Shown here: positions 8,199-16,188 of the stretch, piece after piece
Position numbering within the stretch: position 1 is the stretch's first letter
Layout: each line of letters opens with the position of its first letter
Origin: a bacterium
GTDB lineage: Bacteria > Auribacterota > Auribacteria > Auribacterales > Auribacteraceae
DNA length: 33,072 nt
NCBI GenBank assembly: GCA_021161885.1
Contig: JAGGZS010000066.1
Coordinates: 1 to 33,072, forward strand
Reading direction: 5' to 3'
Position numbers and translations under genes: made by a program
The notes under the pieces: generated by a model
Told to the model about the DNA's origin: nothing
Databases searched by the model: none
Seen by the model: the letters and a program-made list of their open reading frames with translations, nothing else

Positions 8199-9569
8199 TT
8201 ATAATTGCAGTAATGTTAATTCGTCGTCGCCAGGCGACATTGAACCGTTGCACGAAAATGTAAGATCAGCAACCCTGATTCCGTCCCGATCACTTTTACT
8301 AAGACCGTTATATTGAGCTCTCGGTACATAGATGCGAAACATGTTGCCGGTTGTGTTTCCTACAGTAAAATCGATAACAACCTCTGTATTGTTTTTAAGC
8401 TGCTGATAAAAATCCTGTTGTGCTTTAAGCACCATTTCAGGATCAATCGACCCTGTCATTTTTCGTTCGGTAATCCTATGCGATAATATTCCATTAGAAT
8501 CATTCACGCTTTCTCGCGGTGAAACCGTATTATTTACATCAATCTCAACATTTGCTAATACCGCCGCAAATTTGTTGACACTTAAACTTGCGTCCAAAAC
8601 AACCGGCGGAACAGTCGTCTCATATGATATGCCTGTTAACTCAGTCACGTCATCAGCGTCAACATATGCGCCTTTGAATTCAAAATCCATCCCTGCCGGA
8701 CGACCAACCGGAAACGTGAATTTCACAGTCCCTCTGCCGCCTTTCAATCGCTCAAGAAATCCATCGTTATACAACCCCATACTCAATGAGGGTACCTCAA
8801 CCTGTGTAGCCGTACTTGAGGTTGTTGCGGATGCGCCGGAATCTGATCCGGTTACAGTTTCTCCGGATGTAAAAACTCCTGATATAATCCTGTATTTTAA
8901 AACAGATGCACCGGTTGCCGTTTCTTCGTAAACATAGCCTTTTGCGCCTGAAGTTCCTCCGGTGATTAATTCTCCTGCACTAAAAGGACCGTTTGATATC
9001 GAGCCGATAGATATCTGTGATAATTCATCGGAAAACGGTTTCCATTCAATTCCCGCAGTCGCTAATGCCGATGGTGTGGCAGTAGCTCCTGAAGTTCCGC
9101 CGGTGATATCGTTGGAATCGTCCCATGTCCCTCCGCCGGTATCCACAAAATAAAGTGTTGTCGTACCATTAGCTGTGTCTATAACGACACGACCGGTCGC
9201 ATTAGTTGTCGATTGGGTAATCGTTTCACCATGCACAAAAGGACCGTCGGAAACAATGCCGATAGTGAGGCTTTTCAGTATATTTTCTTGAAACCCGCAG
9301 GCTTTTAATAATCTCGACCATTGCGGAGCAGTGCCTGCCGAACCCGAACCGCGTAATTCCAAACCGAACGATAAAGACGCTGATTTTTTGCCGGTTAAAC
9401 TCTGCAGATTAGACAAAGTATCTCTGACTATTTCACGTTCGAAAATATCCATATCAGCACTGTAATTCGGATCTTTTACAAGAAATTTCGCGTCAACCGA
9501 CGCCAGACTTTCCAACCCCCCTTCAATATCTTCTACTTTTGCCGCTAACTGCATCTTGCGAACTAACAT
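8199..9569 (-). CDS. Major tail tube protein with inserted Gly/Thr-rich repeats
   Basis: A 456-residue protein in the lambda V position. The N-terminus (MQLAAKVEDIEGG, FLVKDPNY, FEREIVRDTLS, SASLSFGLELRGSG) and the C-terminus (FRIYVPRAQYNGLS, REGIRVADLTFSCN-like ending) look like a tail tube fold. Residues about 101-260 are an insert with four imperfect copies of GPFxxGExITGGTSGA, near 109-129, 149-166, 194-214 and 231-251. Such repeats occur as surface-exposed beta modules in phage tail and head proteins. At 456 residues it is far longer than lambda gpV (246 aa). The insert probably lies on the outside of the tube (inference). The start has an AGGAGG-type ribosome site (GGAGGTTAAAAC before ATG). 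Confidence 0.85.
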   Translation of the reverse strand: MLVRKMQLAAKVEDIEGGLESLASVDAKFLVKDPNYSADMDIFEREIVRDTLSNLQSLTGKKSASLSFGLELRGSGSAGTAPQWSRLLKACGFQENILKSLTIGIVSDGPFVHGETITQSTTNATGRVVIDTANGTTTLYFVDTGGGTWDDSNDITGGTSGATATPSALATAGIEWKPFSDELSQISIGSISNGPFSAGELITGGTSGAKGYVYEETATGASVLKYRIISGVFTSGETVTGSDSGASATTSSTATQVEVPSLSMGLYNDGFLERLKGGRGTVKFTFPVGRPAGMDFEFKGAYVDADDVTELTGISYETTVPPVVLDASLSVNKFAAVLANVEIDVNNTVSPRESVNDSNGILSHRITERKMTGSIDPEMVLKAQQDFYQQLKNNTEVVIDFTVGNTTGNMFRIYVPRAQYNGLSKSDRDGIRVADLTFSCNGSMSPGDDELTLLQL

Positions 9570-9580
9570 GTTTTAACCTC

Positions 9581-10045
9581 CTATATTTGAGTAATGTCAT
9601 AAATTTTGTACCTGTATAAAATATCAATAATTACAGTTAATCCGGTGAATCCCTGCCCGTCCACAATATCAAAAGGCGAATTTCCTGTGATAACCGTATC
9701 AATAGCGTTACCGCCTCTGGTATTGTCGGTCATTAACGCTTTTGTAATATCAGCTAAAAACGTAATCAGGTAAGCGTCTGTTGAGCCGCTGAAATTTGAT
9801 TTATCATGTCTGACAAACAGGTCTATCATTACCGATAAAGTTGCTGTCGTATACGGATTCGGCGAATTCTCCGTATCTTCACCGGCAATATTAAGCTCTA
9901 TCACAGGAACATCGACAAGCGAGTTGCCGGTTTGTTCCCAACGATAAACCGCGTTTATAGTGTTGTTATATCCGTTGCCGGTTGTTATCCCTTCCAGTGT
10001 TGTAACAAGGTTCTGCATTATTTTTTCACGAATAGCGTATGCCAT
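9581..10045 (-). CDS. Tail terminator protein (gpU-like)
   Basis: A 154-residue protein in the lambda U position, between the Z/gp10-like gene and the tail tube. It opens with a helix (IREKIMQNLVTTLEGI), then has VPVIELNIAGEDTENSPNPYTTATLSVMIDLFVR, split here into strand-like blocks, then a helix (TFLADITKALMT) and closing strands. This resembles terminator proteins that cap the growing tail tube and provide the head-joining face. It is spaced 11 bp from the tube gene and sits directly after the upstream gene. The call is mostly from order and secondary-structure pattern. Confidence 0.72.
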   Translation of the reverse strand: MAYAIREKIMQNLVTTLEGITTGNGYNNTINAVYRWEQTGNSLVDVPVIELNIAGEDTENSPNPYTTATLSVMIDLFVRHDKSNFSGSTDAYLITFLADITKALMTDNTRGGNAIDTVITGNSPFDIVDGQGFTGLTVIIDILYRYKIYDITQI

Positions 10046-10672
10046 TTATTTCACCCTTGCCCATTTCTTAACTGTTATGTCCAGAGCTTGATTTAATATC
10101 ATCGCCCTAAAAGCTTTTAAACTCACCCATGTTTTTTCAAAATTCAGTTTAGGTTTTACGGTTACCTTTTTCATTAAAGCAAACAAGAATCGTTTTCTTT
10201 TCTTATTCAACTTTACTAAGTACAATTTACCCATCACCTCAACCATAACTAATTTTTTGATTTTAGATTTATCCGCATACTGTTTCTTTACCTGTTTTGT
10301 CGTTTTTTTCGCAGCGTCCCCGATAGGTATAGCTAACATCTTCGCTCTTTTCGGAGTTATCACGCCGCCCCGTTCATGTATTTTCGCTAAACGTGACCGT
10401 GTCCAAATGCGCATCTCAACGTTCTCGGGTTTTTTAGCTTGGATCCGTTTTTCAGGATATACACGACCTTGAAACAACTTCCAGTAACCGGTAGTCCGTT
10501 TAACTTTCATTGTTGATTTCAACGTTTTGAAAAATTTAAGTTTTATATGCGAAAAAGCGTCCTGAAACTCATAAGCAAGAATCTCCGGAGCTTTTATAAA
10601 CATCTTTTTAAATTCTTTTGTATTCTTAAACTCAATTTCTATCGGTGTTGAAAAAATCCGTTCGTTCTTCAT
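10046..10672 (-). CDS. HK97 gp10 / lambda gpZ-like neck or tail-completion protein
   Basis: A 208-residue, very basic protein (runs such as KLNKKRKRF). The segment IHERGGVITPKRAKMLAIPI is typical of the gp10/Z/virion-morphogenesis group, where a conserved H-E-x-GG-x-I-x-PK loop is found. It lies between the head-tail connector and tail terminator genes with no spacing on either side, matching lambda Z. By analogy it helps finish the tail or the head-tail joint. Which of the related families it belongs to cannot be decided by eye. Confidence 0.75.
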   Translation of the reverse strand: MKNERIFSTPIEIEFKNTKEFKKMFIKAPEILAYEFQDAFSHIKLKFFKTLKSTMKVKRTTGYWKLFQGRVYPEKRIQAKKPENVEMRIWTRSRLAKIHERGGVITPKRAKMLAIPIGDAAKKTTKQVKKQYADKSKIKKLVMVEVMGKLYLVKLNKKRKRFLFALMKKVTVKPKLNFEKTWVSLKAFRAMILNQALDITVKKWARVK

Positions 10673-11020
10673 CTACATTCCAACCCTTAGCGTCCACGTT
10701 ACAGTGTCCGCTTTTAATATTTCCAGTACTGCCCAATCCTTATTAGAACCGCCTTCATATTCAGGGAATGAGACTTTATCCTGTCCTTCATTTATGCTTG
10801 ATATCCCATTGGAATCCAGTTTTGATATAATGACTTCACACTCTTTCTGAAGCGATCGATACCGGTTCTCTTCTACCGGCTCAATCCGATCTCTGCTAAT
10901 CAATGCCACGATAGTTTTTGCGGTTCCGTTTTTAGGCATATAAACAATTTCTTCCGCAAACTCATTTGTATTCAGAAAAACGTTTTTTAAATCATCTTGC
11001 ACAAGGCTTTTAAATGTCAT
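10673..11020 (-). CDS. Head-tail connector, gpFII-like
   Basis: A 115-residue protein immediately after the capsid gene, as lambda FII follows FI. It begins with a helical region (FKSLVQDDLKNVFLNTNEFAEEIVY) and then beta strands (AKTIVALISRDRIEP, RYRSLQKECEVIISK, WAVLEILKADTVTWTLRVGM). The helix-then-beta layout and the phrase FAEEIVYMPKNG fit the FII/gp10-type connector fold. It should form the ring that docks the tail. The call comes from order, size and pattern. Confidence 0.7.
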   Translation of the reverse strand: MTFKSLVQDDLKNVFLNTNEFAEEIVYMPKNGTAKTIVALISRDRIEPVEENRYRSLQKECEVIISKLDSNGISSINEGQDKVSFPEYEGGSNKDWAVLEILKADTVTWTLRVGM

Positions 11021-11038
11021 TTTCTGTTTACCTGGTAA

Positions 11039-11069
11039 AGCCGGGAGCCATAAAGAACAGTTCCCGGCT
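11039..11069 (-). terminator. Hairpin after the major capsid gene (possible attenuator)
   Basis: A perfect 8-bp G+C-rich stem (AGCCGGGA at 11069-11062 with TCCCGGCT at 11046-11039) has a 15-nt loop. It starts 17 bp after the capsid stop. On the minus strand only TTTACC follows, so it is a weak terminator at most. It could instead protect the capsid mRNA 3' end or reduce read-through to the connector genes. Confidence 0.5.
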
Positions 11070-11086
11070 GGGAATTTATATTTCGA

Positions 11087-12052
11087 TTAAGCGACTTTCA
11101 TCAAGAACCCGAAATACGGGTCGATTATCTGTTCATCAGTATGCTGGCGAACCCTAAAAATATCGCTTCGAACACCTTCTTCACGATATTGTTCAACAGT
11201 GGCATTCTCAGGACTGTCAGCTGTCCATAAAAACGTTCTTGCCAGTGTGGGTTCTGATAAATCCTGCCCGTTTTTAGAAATTCTCGCTAATGAAACATAA
11301 GTATCACTCCAGATAGACGATCCGACAAAAGCAGATCCTTCTTTAGCAGAGTTCCTGATTGAACCGCCAACAATGACTTGCTCAATTCCAAAAAGATCAG
11401 CCAAAGCGTTCTTGATTTCCTGTTCAGTTAGTCGAGCGGTATACTTAATCGCGTCTTTGATGGCTGTATTTGCCAATAAATAATCAAGGTTAGTGCGGCT
11501 CACGATTAATGTGTTTGCTTCCATCCCGCAATTAGTACGGATTTTTTTACGCCCGAACCTTACTTGTCCAATAGCATCTGATCCGGCGGTTGCCCATGGC
11601 GCGCCTGAATAATCTTTATACAACGCATTGCCGGTAAACGTGCTTGTATTTATCACTAAATCGGCAATACGTTTTTCCTGTGCCTGCAGAAGCCGGCGGG
11701 TAATAATACGTGTTAAATTAAGTTCCGCATCAAAATCAGAGGCGTATAATGCACGATCGCTATCATCAAGAGGCCCTTCCAGACCATGCTCTTTACAGGC
11801 GAACTCTTTGTCTTTCACTTCAAATCCGTCTCGATTATAGTTTCCACGAGATCCGCGTTTAGTATCTGCATCCCGAGTGATACTTTCACGCGTTACTGCC
11901 GGATATTTTCCTTCTTTTTTCAAAGTAGGAAAAATAGGCGCTACCTTGGTTCCGATAAACTGATTTGCCTCATCAGTCATGAACTCCTGCATTGCTACAC
12001 CAAGTTCAATTCTTGGCACAGCTCTTGTTCCCGAATAATCAACTCCTGACAT
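11087..12052 (-). CDS. Major capsid protein (lambda gpE-like / HK97 fold)
   Basis: A 321-residue protein in the lambda E position, after the decoration gene. It has recognisable capsid features: a structured N-terminal arm (EANQFIGTKVAPIFPT), then KEGKYPAVTRES, an acidic-basic spine (QAQEKRIADLVINTSTF), NTLIVSRTNLDYLL, and FRVRQHTDEQIIDPYFGFL near the end. The VAPIFP and late Y-F-G-F-L elements are common in this capsid group. No long N-terminal delta domain is seen, which agrees with a separate scaffold encoded upstream. Fold assignment is by pattern; the role is well supported by context. Confidence 0.88.
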   Translation of the reverse strand: MSGVDYSGTRAVPRIELGVAMQEFMTDEANQFIGTKVAPIFPTLKKEGKYPAVTRESITRDADTKRGSRGNYNRDGFEVKDKEFACKEHGLEGPLDDSDRALYASDFDAELNLTRIITRRLLQAQEKRIADLVINTSTFTGNALYKDYSGAPWATAGSDAIGQVRFGRKKIRTNCGMEANTLIVSRTNLDYLLANTAIKDAIKYTARLTEQEIKNALADLFGIEQVIVGGSIRNSAKEGSAFVGSSIWSDTYVSLARISKNGQDLSEPTLARTFLWTADSPENATVEQYREEGVRSDIFRVRQHTDEQIIDPYFGFLMKVA

Positions 12053-12121
12053 TTCCTTGTCTCCTTATTTAAAATTAAACTTACTTGTTAGAATTGCTTG
12101 TAAAAACTCTTTTTTGAATTA

Positions 12122-12862
12122 TTATATTCTTATCACCATTACGAAAATATCAAACGCGGCTACAGCTGATGCAGCGACTTTTAAAGACGCTCCAGCTGCA
12201 ACTTCATCATATTCTGCAACGATACCGGCGCCATCAACAACAACATCATCAGCTGTACCTTTCGCTGTAGATGTACCAACTACATTGGCACTGCCATTTT
12301 TGACAGTAATATTTGCAGCTGTTGTATCACGAGAAATTAACCACCATTTTATGATTCTACAGTCAAATGGGGCAGAAGTTAAAAAAACAACATCTCCTCC
12401 TTTAGCGTCTGTGATTCCAGCTTTCGAGAAAATAATCGGGATGGATCCATTACCGTTTTCCGCTTCAATAGCTGTGGACGCTCCATCCATTTCCGCAGAA
12501 GCAGTATCTTCCAGGATAGATTCAATCACCTCGCCATCAGCCGTAGCCGCTTCAAGAGCAACACCTATGGGATTTCCTGAAGCAGTATCAGAAACTTTCC
12601 CGTCATCAGCAGCATAAAGAACACATTTTGCTGATTGAATTCCATCAGCAACAACCTTGAAAGTTCTGCCCGGCTGTTTTAGAGCAACGCTCACATAAGT
12701 ATTAATCGCCGCCTTTGCTTCAGTGACACCAATATAGTTATCACTATCAGACTGATCGGCGTAAACAACCTGATTTGCAGCTGTACCCAGTTTCACTCTT
12801 CGATTCGCTTCCAATGCCTCCTCAGCAATAAACGCTTTAGAACCTAAATTATATTGTGTCAT
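12122..12862 (-). CDS. Capsid decoration/cement protein (DUF2190-like) with a C-terminal extension
   Basis: A 246-residue, Ala- and Asp-rich protein directly upstream of the capsid gene, the lambda D position. Residues about 1-120 resemble DUF2190-type cement proteins: KAFIAEEALEANRRVKLG, VYADQSDSDNYIGVTEAKA, GRTFKVVADG, GKVSDTASGNPIGVALEAA. Lambda gpD is about 110 aa. Here about 125 extra residues form a second beta-rich part (SIPIIFSKAGITDAKGG, FDCRIIKWWLISRD, ending FDIFVMVIRI). The extension may be displayed on the capsid surface (inference). Confidence 0.75.
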   Translation of the reverse strand: MTQYNLGSKAFIAEEALEANRRVKLGTAANQVVYADQSDSDNYIGVTEAKAAINTYVSVALKQPGRTFKVVADGIQSAKCVLYAADDGKVSDTASGNPIGVALEAATADGEVIESILEDTASAEMDGASTAIEAENGNGSIPIIFSKAGITDAKGGDVVFLTSAPFDCRIIKWWLISRDTTAANITVKNGSANVVGTSTAKGTADDVVVDGAGIVAEYDEVAAGASLKVAASAVAAFDIFVMVIRI

Positions 12863-12926
12863 CTTATTTCTCCCTTACTTATTAAAAATTATCTATTCCA
12901 GTTTTTTTGTATTTTTCCCTATTTGT

Positions 12927-13319
12927 TTATTTTTTAAATGCAGTTGCTTTGAGCGCTTCAGTCATAGTACAGTCATTATTTCTGTAGTACTCTTTAGCGC
13001 GGTCAAGATGTGTCTTTTTTGACTCTTCAGGATTAGCATCAGCCCCAACATCATCAGTGCCGGTTTGCCGATATGCATCAAGTTCCTTTTGCTGAAACTT
13101 AATGATCGCCTGATCAATGCTTGAATTGTTCGATACCGCATCGATGACGTCATCACATCCTTCAAAAGACACGGAATTAAACTCTTTTCCGGCTTCCAGA
13201 ATACCTGTTACACGAGTTCTCTCCGCTTCAATTCCTTGCTCAAAACCTTCCTTCCTGATCGACTCAAAAAGTTCCGGATTATCGGTTTTAATTTGATCTT
13301 TCGTTAACGTTTCTGCCAT
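12927..13319 (-). CDS. Nested scaffold protein from an internal start (Nu3-like)
   Basis: An in-frame ATG at 13319 (residue 238 of the protease gene) is preceded by a strong Shine-Dalgarno sequence, GAGGAGG at 13334-13328, 8 nt from the ATG. In the long protein that stretch encodes Glu-Glu-Glu-Ser-Thr. Translation from here gives a 130-residue charged, helical protein beginning MAETLTKDQIKTDNPELF, like internal scaffolds. Lambda makes Nu3 from inside gene C in the same way. The nested product is inferred from the ribosome site and the lambda parallel. Confidence 0.78.
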   Translation of the reverse strand: MAETLTKDQIKTDNPELFESIRKEGFEQGIEAERTRVTGILEAGKEFNSVSFEGCDDVIDAVSNNSSIDQAIIKFQQKELDAYRQTGTDDVGADANPEESKKTHLDRAKEYYRNNDCTMTEALKATAFKK

Positions 13320-14030
13320 TGTACTTTCCTCCTCAAATTCAGTTTTAATATCTCGGTTCACCCGATATCTATCTAAAAATAATCCAACCTTTTCAACCGC
13401 TTCCGGCTGTTCTAAAAAATTATCTAAAAACGAGGTCATCTCAGCAGACAACATCACGCTATTTGTAAAAAACTGATTCCCGAACATCCCTTTATTCGCC
13501 GCAGGATCGTCAACAACGTCTACCTCAAATAAACTTTTTACCCTGATAAACGGAGGCACTCTGCGACCGTCCTTATCTCTAACCGGTTGACCATCGTCAT
13601 CAAGACGTTCTTCAGCGTCCCAGTGAATGACCATTGATGAGCCGAACGCTTGCGGGTCTGATTCCGCCAAGTCCATTACATACGTCGCAAGATCACCGTC
13701 CGGCGTATCATAAGCGCTTTTGTCCAGATTCAAATCAGCCCGGACAATATCTCCGTCTTTGCGAAAATTTTTAACTCTTCCGAGAAATGTACCGAGTGCA
13801 GTACTGCTCATATTCGGATGTCCGAATCTGGATTTAACTCCAACTTTTGTTTTATTTCCAAGTTTAACGATCTTATCCAGTTCAGCATCGTCAAACTCGC
13901 CTCGCTCATCTTTTGTCATACCTTTAGTGACTACCGCAAAGCCCTTAATAATGCCTTTTTCACGATTAACTTTTACATCATCATCGCTCTTGGTTACGTC
14001 TGCCCTGAATAAATCGTTTTGTTTCGACAT
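12927..14030 (-). CDS. Prohead (capsid maturation) protease with C-terminal scaffold domain
   Basis: A 367-residue protein. Residues about 20-190 match phage prohead proteases: GIIKGFAVVTKG, then SRFGHPNMSSTALGTFLGR with likely catalytic His71, then QAFGSSMVIHW with likely catalytic Ser131 or Ser132, then FEVDVVDDPAANKG. These resemble the assemblin/S78-type protease signatures rather than the ClpP-like lambda gpC. A linker with an EEE run leads to a scaffold-like helical region (residues 238-367). The gene sits between portal and decoration genes, as lambda C/Nu3 do. The protease would process the scaffold and portal region during head maturation. Confidence 0.87.
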   Translation of the reverse strand: MSKQNDLFRADVTKSDDDVKVNREKGIIKGFAVVTKGMTKDERGEFDDAELDKIVKLGNKTKVGVKSRFGHPNMSSTALGTFLGRVKNFRKDGDIVRADLNLDKSAYDTPDGDLATYVMDLAESDPQAFGSSMVIHWDAEERLDDDGQPVRDKDGRRVPPFIRVKSLFEVDVVDDPAANKGMFGNQFFTNSVMLSAEMTSFLDNFLEQPEAVEKVGLFLDRYRVNRDIKTEFEEESTMAETLTKDQIKTDNPELFESIRKEGFEQGIEAERTRVTGILEAGKEFNSVSFEGCDDVIDAVSNNSSIDQAIIKFQQKELDAYRQTGTDDVGADANPEESKKTHLDRAKEYYRNNDCTMTEALKATAFKK

Positions 14031-14059
14031 TTTTAATATCTCCCTCGATTATTTTTAAA

Positions 14060-15676
14060 TTAATTCCTACCGGCATTTGCATTTGCTGTTGAGCTTGTAT
14101 TGACAGATTGATCTGTGTTTCCTTGTTTTTGCCTATCTTCATCTTCAACACCATCCAATCCGAGTTCGTTTAATTTATCCTTTTCTCGTTTACGCTGTTC
14201 AAACGCTTCTTCCCAATCTTGTCCGTTATTCGCGTAAATATCCGCATACGTTTTTATCCCTGTCTTCAATCCGACCTCAGCAGCTTTAGCTTCTTTGTAC
14301 GGATCAACCCATTCCCAACCAGGAGCTATCCAAAGTGAATTGCAGTAATAAACTTTATTTAAATAAAATTTTTTGATCCCAGGTAACATTCCCATCAGGT
14401 AAGCTTCTTCAATTACCATTTCAAACACCGGCTGGCAAAGTTGTCGGCTCATCCATTCCTGCCGAATTTTAAAATACCTGCGGGCTTCCAATAACGCCGC
14501 CCGGGCTGATGAATAATTTGTTTTTGAAAAATCTTTACTGACCAATTCGTAAGGCAAGTTTAATCCTGCGCACATATCCCTTAACATTCGCTCTATAAAC
14601 GGCGCAAAGTTATCAGCAGGCCTATTCGGATTAAATGACTCAATAGATGCTCCTGCCGGTAACCGTTTTATCATTCCCGGTGACAGTGACTCTATAATTT
14701 CTCCGTTGCTGTTAGTTCCAAAATCAGACTGCCTGAACTCATCTTCAATATCATCAAGGTTGTTTGTAATAAACACCGAAAAACAAGCGGCTACACGGGC
14801 GGCAGTCATCTCTGTTTCCGTATATTCCTGCATATCATGAAAAAAATTCATCACAGGCGCGAAAAACGGAACGCCTCTGGTCTGACCGGCACGCAGCAAA
14901 TGATATAAATGAATGACATTTTTACGCCCTGATTTATCTTTGGCAGGAATTCTGACATATTTATCTCGTGAATATTTTTTATATTGATAATCACCAGGAT
15001 GATTTTTTCTTATATAATAAGCCACCGGCTCACCATAATCACCTAATTCAACACCGTCCCTGATGTTCTTAGTATCTTTTAAACCTGATGGAGTTTCCAG
15101 CCTATCCGACTCAATAACCTGTAGTTTTACCGCGAATTTATTGTTTTTCTTTTTTATCATTTTTCGCAAAACAATCGCTTCGCCGTTCTCTAAAATTTGA
15201 CGGTCAACTAACTGTTGTATATCAAAAAAATGCATTCTCTCTCCAGCATCAGCTTCAGTCATCCAAACTTTCCATGCACGCTCAATATCCCGTTGCAGTT
15301 TGGAACCGTCTTCATCAGATAAGCAAAGAAACTCTTTATCTACTTTGCTCTGTGCTCTCAACCCTGTACCGATAACATTTGTTGTCATAGTATTTGTTAC
15401 ACCTGAAGCGTGCGGATTATTCCTGTTAAGATCACGACTTTTCGCGCGTAAATTCTTTAATTCCGGCAATAAGTCCTGATCTGCAGACTTACCCTGTGGA
15501 AGCCAATTAGATCGAACCCTGCTGGAGCCTGCACCGGAATAAGATGAAAAATTGTTCAACAAGTTCCCGAGTTTACGGAAACGAATCCTATTTAATTTTC
15601 GTTGAGGTGAAAAAATCCCAACGATACTATCTATCCCTTCAGATATCCTGTCTGAAAATTTTCTGCCTTTTTTCAT
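14060..15676 (-). CDS. Portal protein (lambda gpB family)
   Basis: A 538-residue protein, against 533 for lambda gpB. Family features are SRDLNRNNPHASGVTNTMTT near residue 85, NVIGTGLRAQSKV, HLYHLLRAGQTRGVPFFAPV, and DMCAGLNLPYELVSKDFSKT, followed by NYSSARAALLEARRYF. It would form the dodecameric ring at one capsid vertex through which DNA is packaged. The C-terminus is a low-complexity Gln/Asn/Ser/Thr-rich tail, as is usual. It overlaps the gpW stop by 4 bp. Confidence 0.95.
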   Translation of the reverse strand: MKKGRKFSDRISEGIDSIVGIFSPQRKLNRIRFRKLGNLLNNFSSYSGAGSSRVRSNWLPQGKSADQDLLPELKNLRAKSRDLNRNNPHASGVTNTMTTNVIGTGLRAQSKVDKEFLCLSDEDGSKLQRDIERAWKVWMTEADAGERMHFFDIQQLVDRQILENGEAIVLRKMIKKKNNKFAVKLQVIESDRLETPSGLKDTKNIRDGVELGDYGEPVAYYIRKNHPGDYQYKKYSRDKYVRIPAKDKSGRKNVIHLYHLLRAGQTRGVPFFAPVMNFFHDMQEYTETEMTAARVAACFSVFITNNLDDIEDEFRQSDFGTNSNGEIIESLSPGMIKRLPAGASIESFNPNRPADNFAPFIERMLRDMCAGLNLPYELVSKDFSKTNYSSARAALLEARRYFKIRQEWMSRQLCQPVFEMVIEEAYLMGMLPGIKKFYLNKVYYCNSLWIAPGWEWVDPYKEAKAAEVGLKTGIKTYADIYANNGQDWEEAFEQRKREKDKLNELGLDGVEDEDRQKQGNTDQSVNTSSTANANAGRN

Positions 15677-15891
15677 AATTCAACATTCCCGAATTTCACG
15701 TATGTGGTTCTTATCCTTGTCCCTGCGATCTCTTTTTTTAATTTATTTCTAAGGCTCAATAATTCATCTAAAGAAAAACGTTCAAGTTTACGTCCGTCAA
15801 CCAACGTATACGACTTAACAGCGTTGCCGGTCATTGATGCGTTAATCGCAATATTTACGTTATCTAACATTTGTTGAGTAGTAGGTACCAT
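15673..15891 (-). CDS. Head-tail joining protein W
   Basis: A 72-residue protein, close to lambda gpW (68 aa). It shows the same helix-hairpin-helix layout: NVNIAINASMTGNAVKS, then the beta hairpin YTLVDGRKLERFS, then the second helix LDELLSLRNKLKKEI, and a tail. It lies directly before the portal gene, as in lambda. It would bind under the portal and complete the head before tail joining. The start at 15891 has AAGGAG at an 11-nt distance, just after a strong transcription terminator. Confidence 0.88.
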   Translation of the reverse strand: MVPTTQQMLDNVNIAINASMTGNAVKSYTLVDGRKLERFSLDELLSLRNKLKKEIAGTRIRTTYVKFGNVEL

Positions 15892-15917
15892 AACGAAAGA
15901 AACTCCTTTTTTTTACC

Positions 15918-15958
15918 AAAAAAAGCCCGATTCCCCCTTAGCTAAGGAATCGGGCTTT
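15918..15958 (-). terminator. Strong intrinsic terminator just upstream of gpW
   Basis: A perfect 13-bp stem (15958-15946 with 15934-15922, arm GGAATCGGGCTTT on the plus strand) and an 11-nt loop are followed on the minus strand by seven T residues (15924-15918). It ends 27 bp before the gpW start, leaving no room for another promoter. Late head transcription must therefore read through it or be antiterminated (inference). Confidence 0.85.
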
Positions 15959-16062
15959 GTATTTTTAAATTGGGGCGTCCGAGATTGATCAGATCTCAAC
16001 GCGTTTTTAATTTTTCATCAGAACTATATTTTTTAAATCCTCACAAAAATTTCTCTATTATT
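15918..16062 (-). ncRNA. Candidate short leader RNA (6S/pR'-tR'-like)
   Basis: The stretch between the 16097-16069 promoter and the terminator at 15958-15918 would give an RNA of about 145 nt. It has no plausible open reading frame. A small hairpin, GAGAT-N7-ATCTC, lies around 15983-15999. The layout matches lambda pR'-6S RNA-tR', where an antiterminator turns on the late genes. No antiterminator gene has been identified here, so this stays a hypothesis. Confidence 0.45.
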
Positions 16063-16068
16063 AAAAAA

Positions 16069-16097
16069 AGTTTAACTTGAATTTGAACTTAAGTCAA
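16069..16097 (-). promoter_or_regulatory. Sigma-70-type promoter upstream of the gpW leader
   Basis: On the minus strand, -35 TTGACT (16097-16092), a 17-nt spacer and -10 TAAACT (16074-16069) match the consensus at 5 of 6 and 4 of 6 positions. It lies between the terminator of the cargo gene and the terminator before gpW. It is the only visible promoter for the head and tail operon. Confidence 0.6.
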
Positions 16098-16137
16098 GGG
16101 GGGCATTACTACAAAATAGTAAAATAAATAAATTCTT

Positions 16138-16172
16138 AAAAAAAACTGCCGGATAAACCCGGCAGCTTTTTT
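16138..16172 (-). terminator. Intrinsic terminator of the PEP-CTERM cargo gene
   Basis: A 7-bp G+C stem (CCGGCAG/CTGCCGG, 16165-16159 with 16152-16146) and a 6-nt loop are followed on the minus strand by eight T residues. It begins about 17 bp after the cargo gene stop. A T6 run on the plus side means it may work in both directions. Confidence 0.88.
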
Positions 16173-16188
16173 CTTATATAAACTAAAT

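Noticed and set aside
8572..8931. Plus-strand open frame of 119 codons
   Set aside because: It is antisense to the repeat-rich tail tube gene; its composition reflects the repeats.
12057..12617. Plus-strand open frame of 186 codons, Ala/Ser/Thr/Pro-rich
   Set aside because: It is the antisense of the Ala-rich decoration protein gene, which has better context and recognisable motifs.
13720..14058. Plus-strand open frame of 112 codons opposite the protease gene
   Set aside because: It is antisense to the protease catalytic domain and has no supporting signal.
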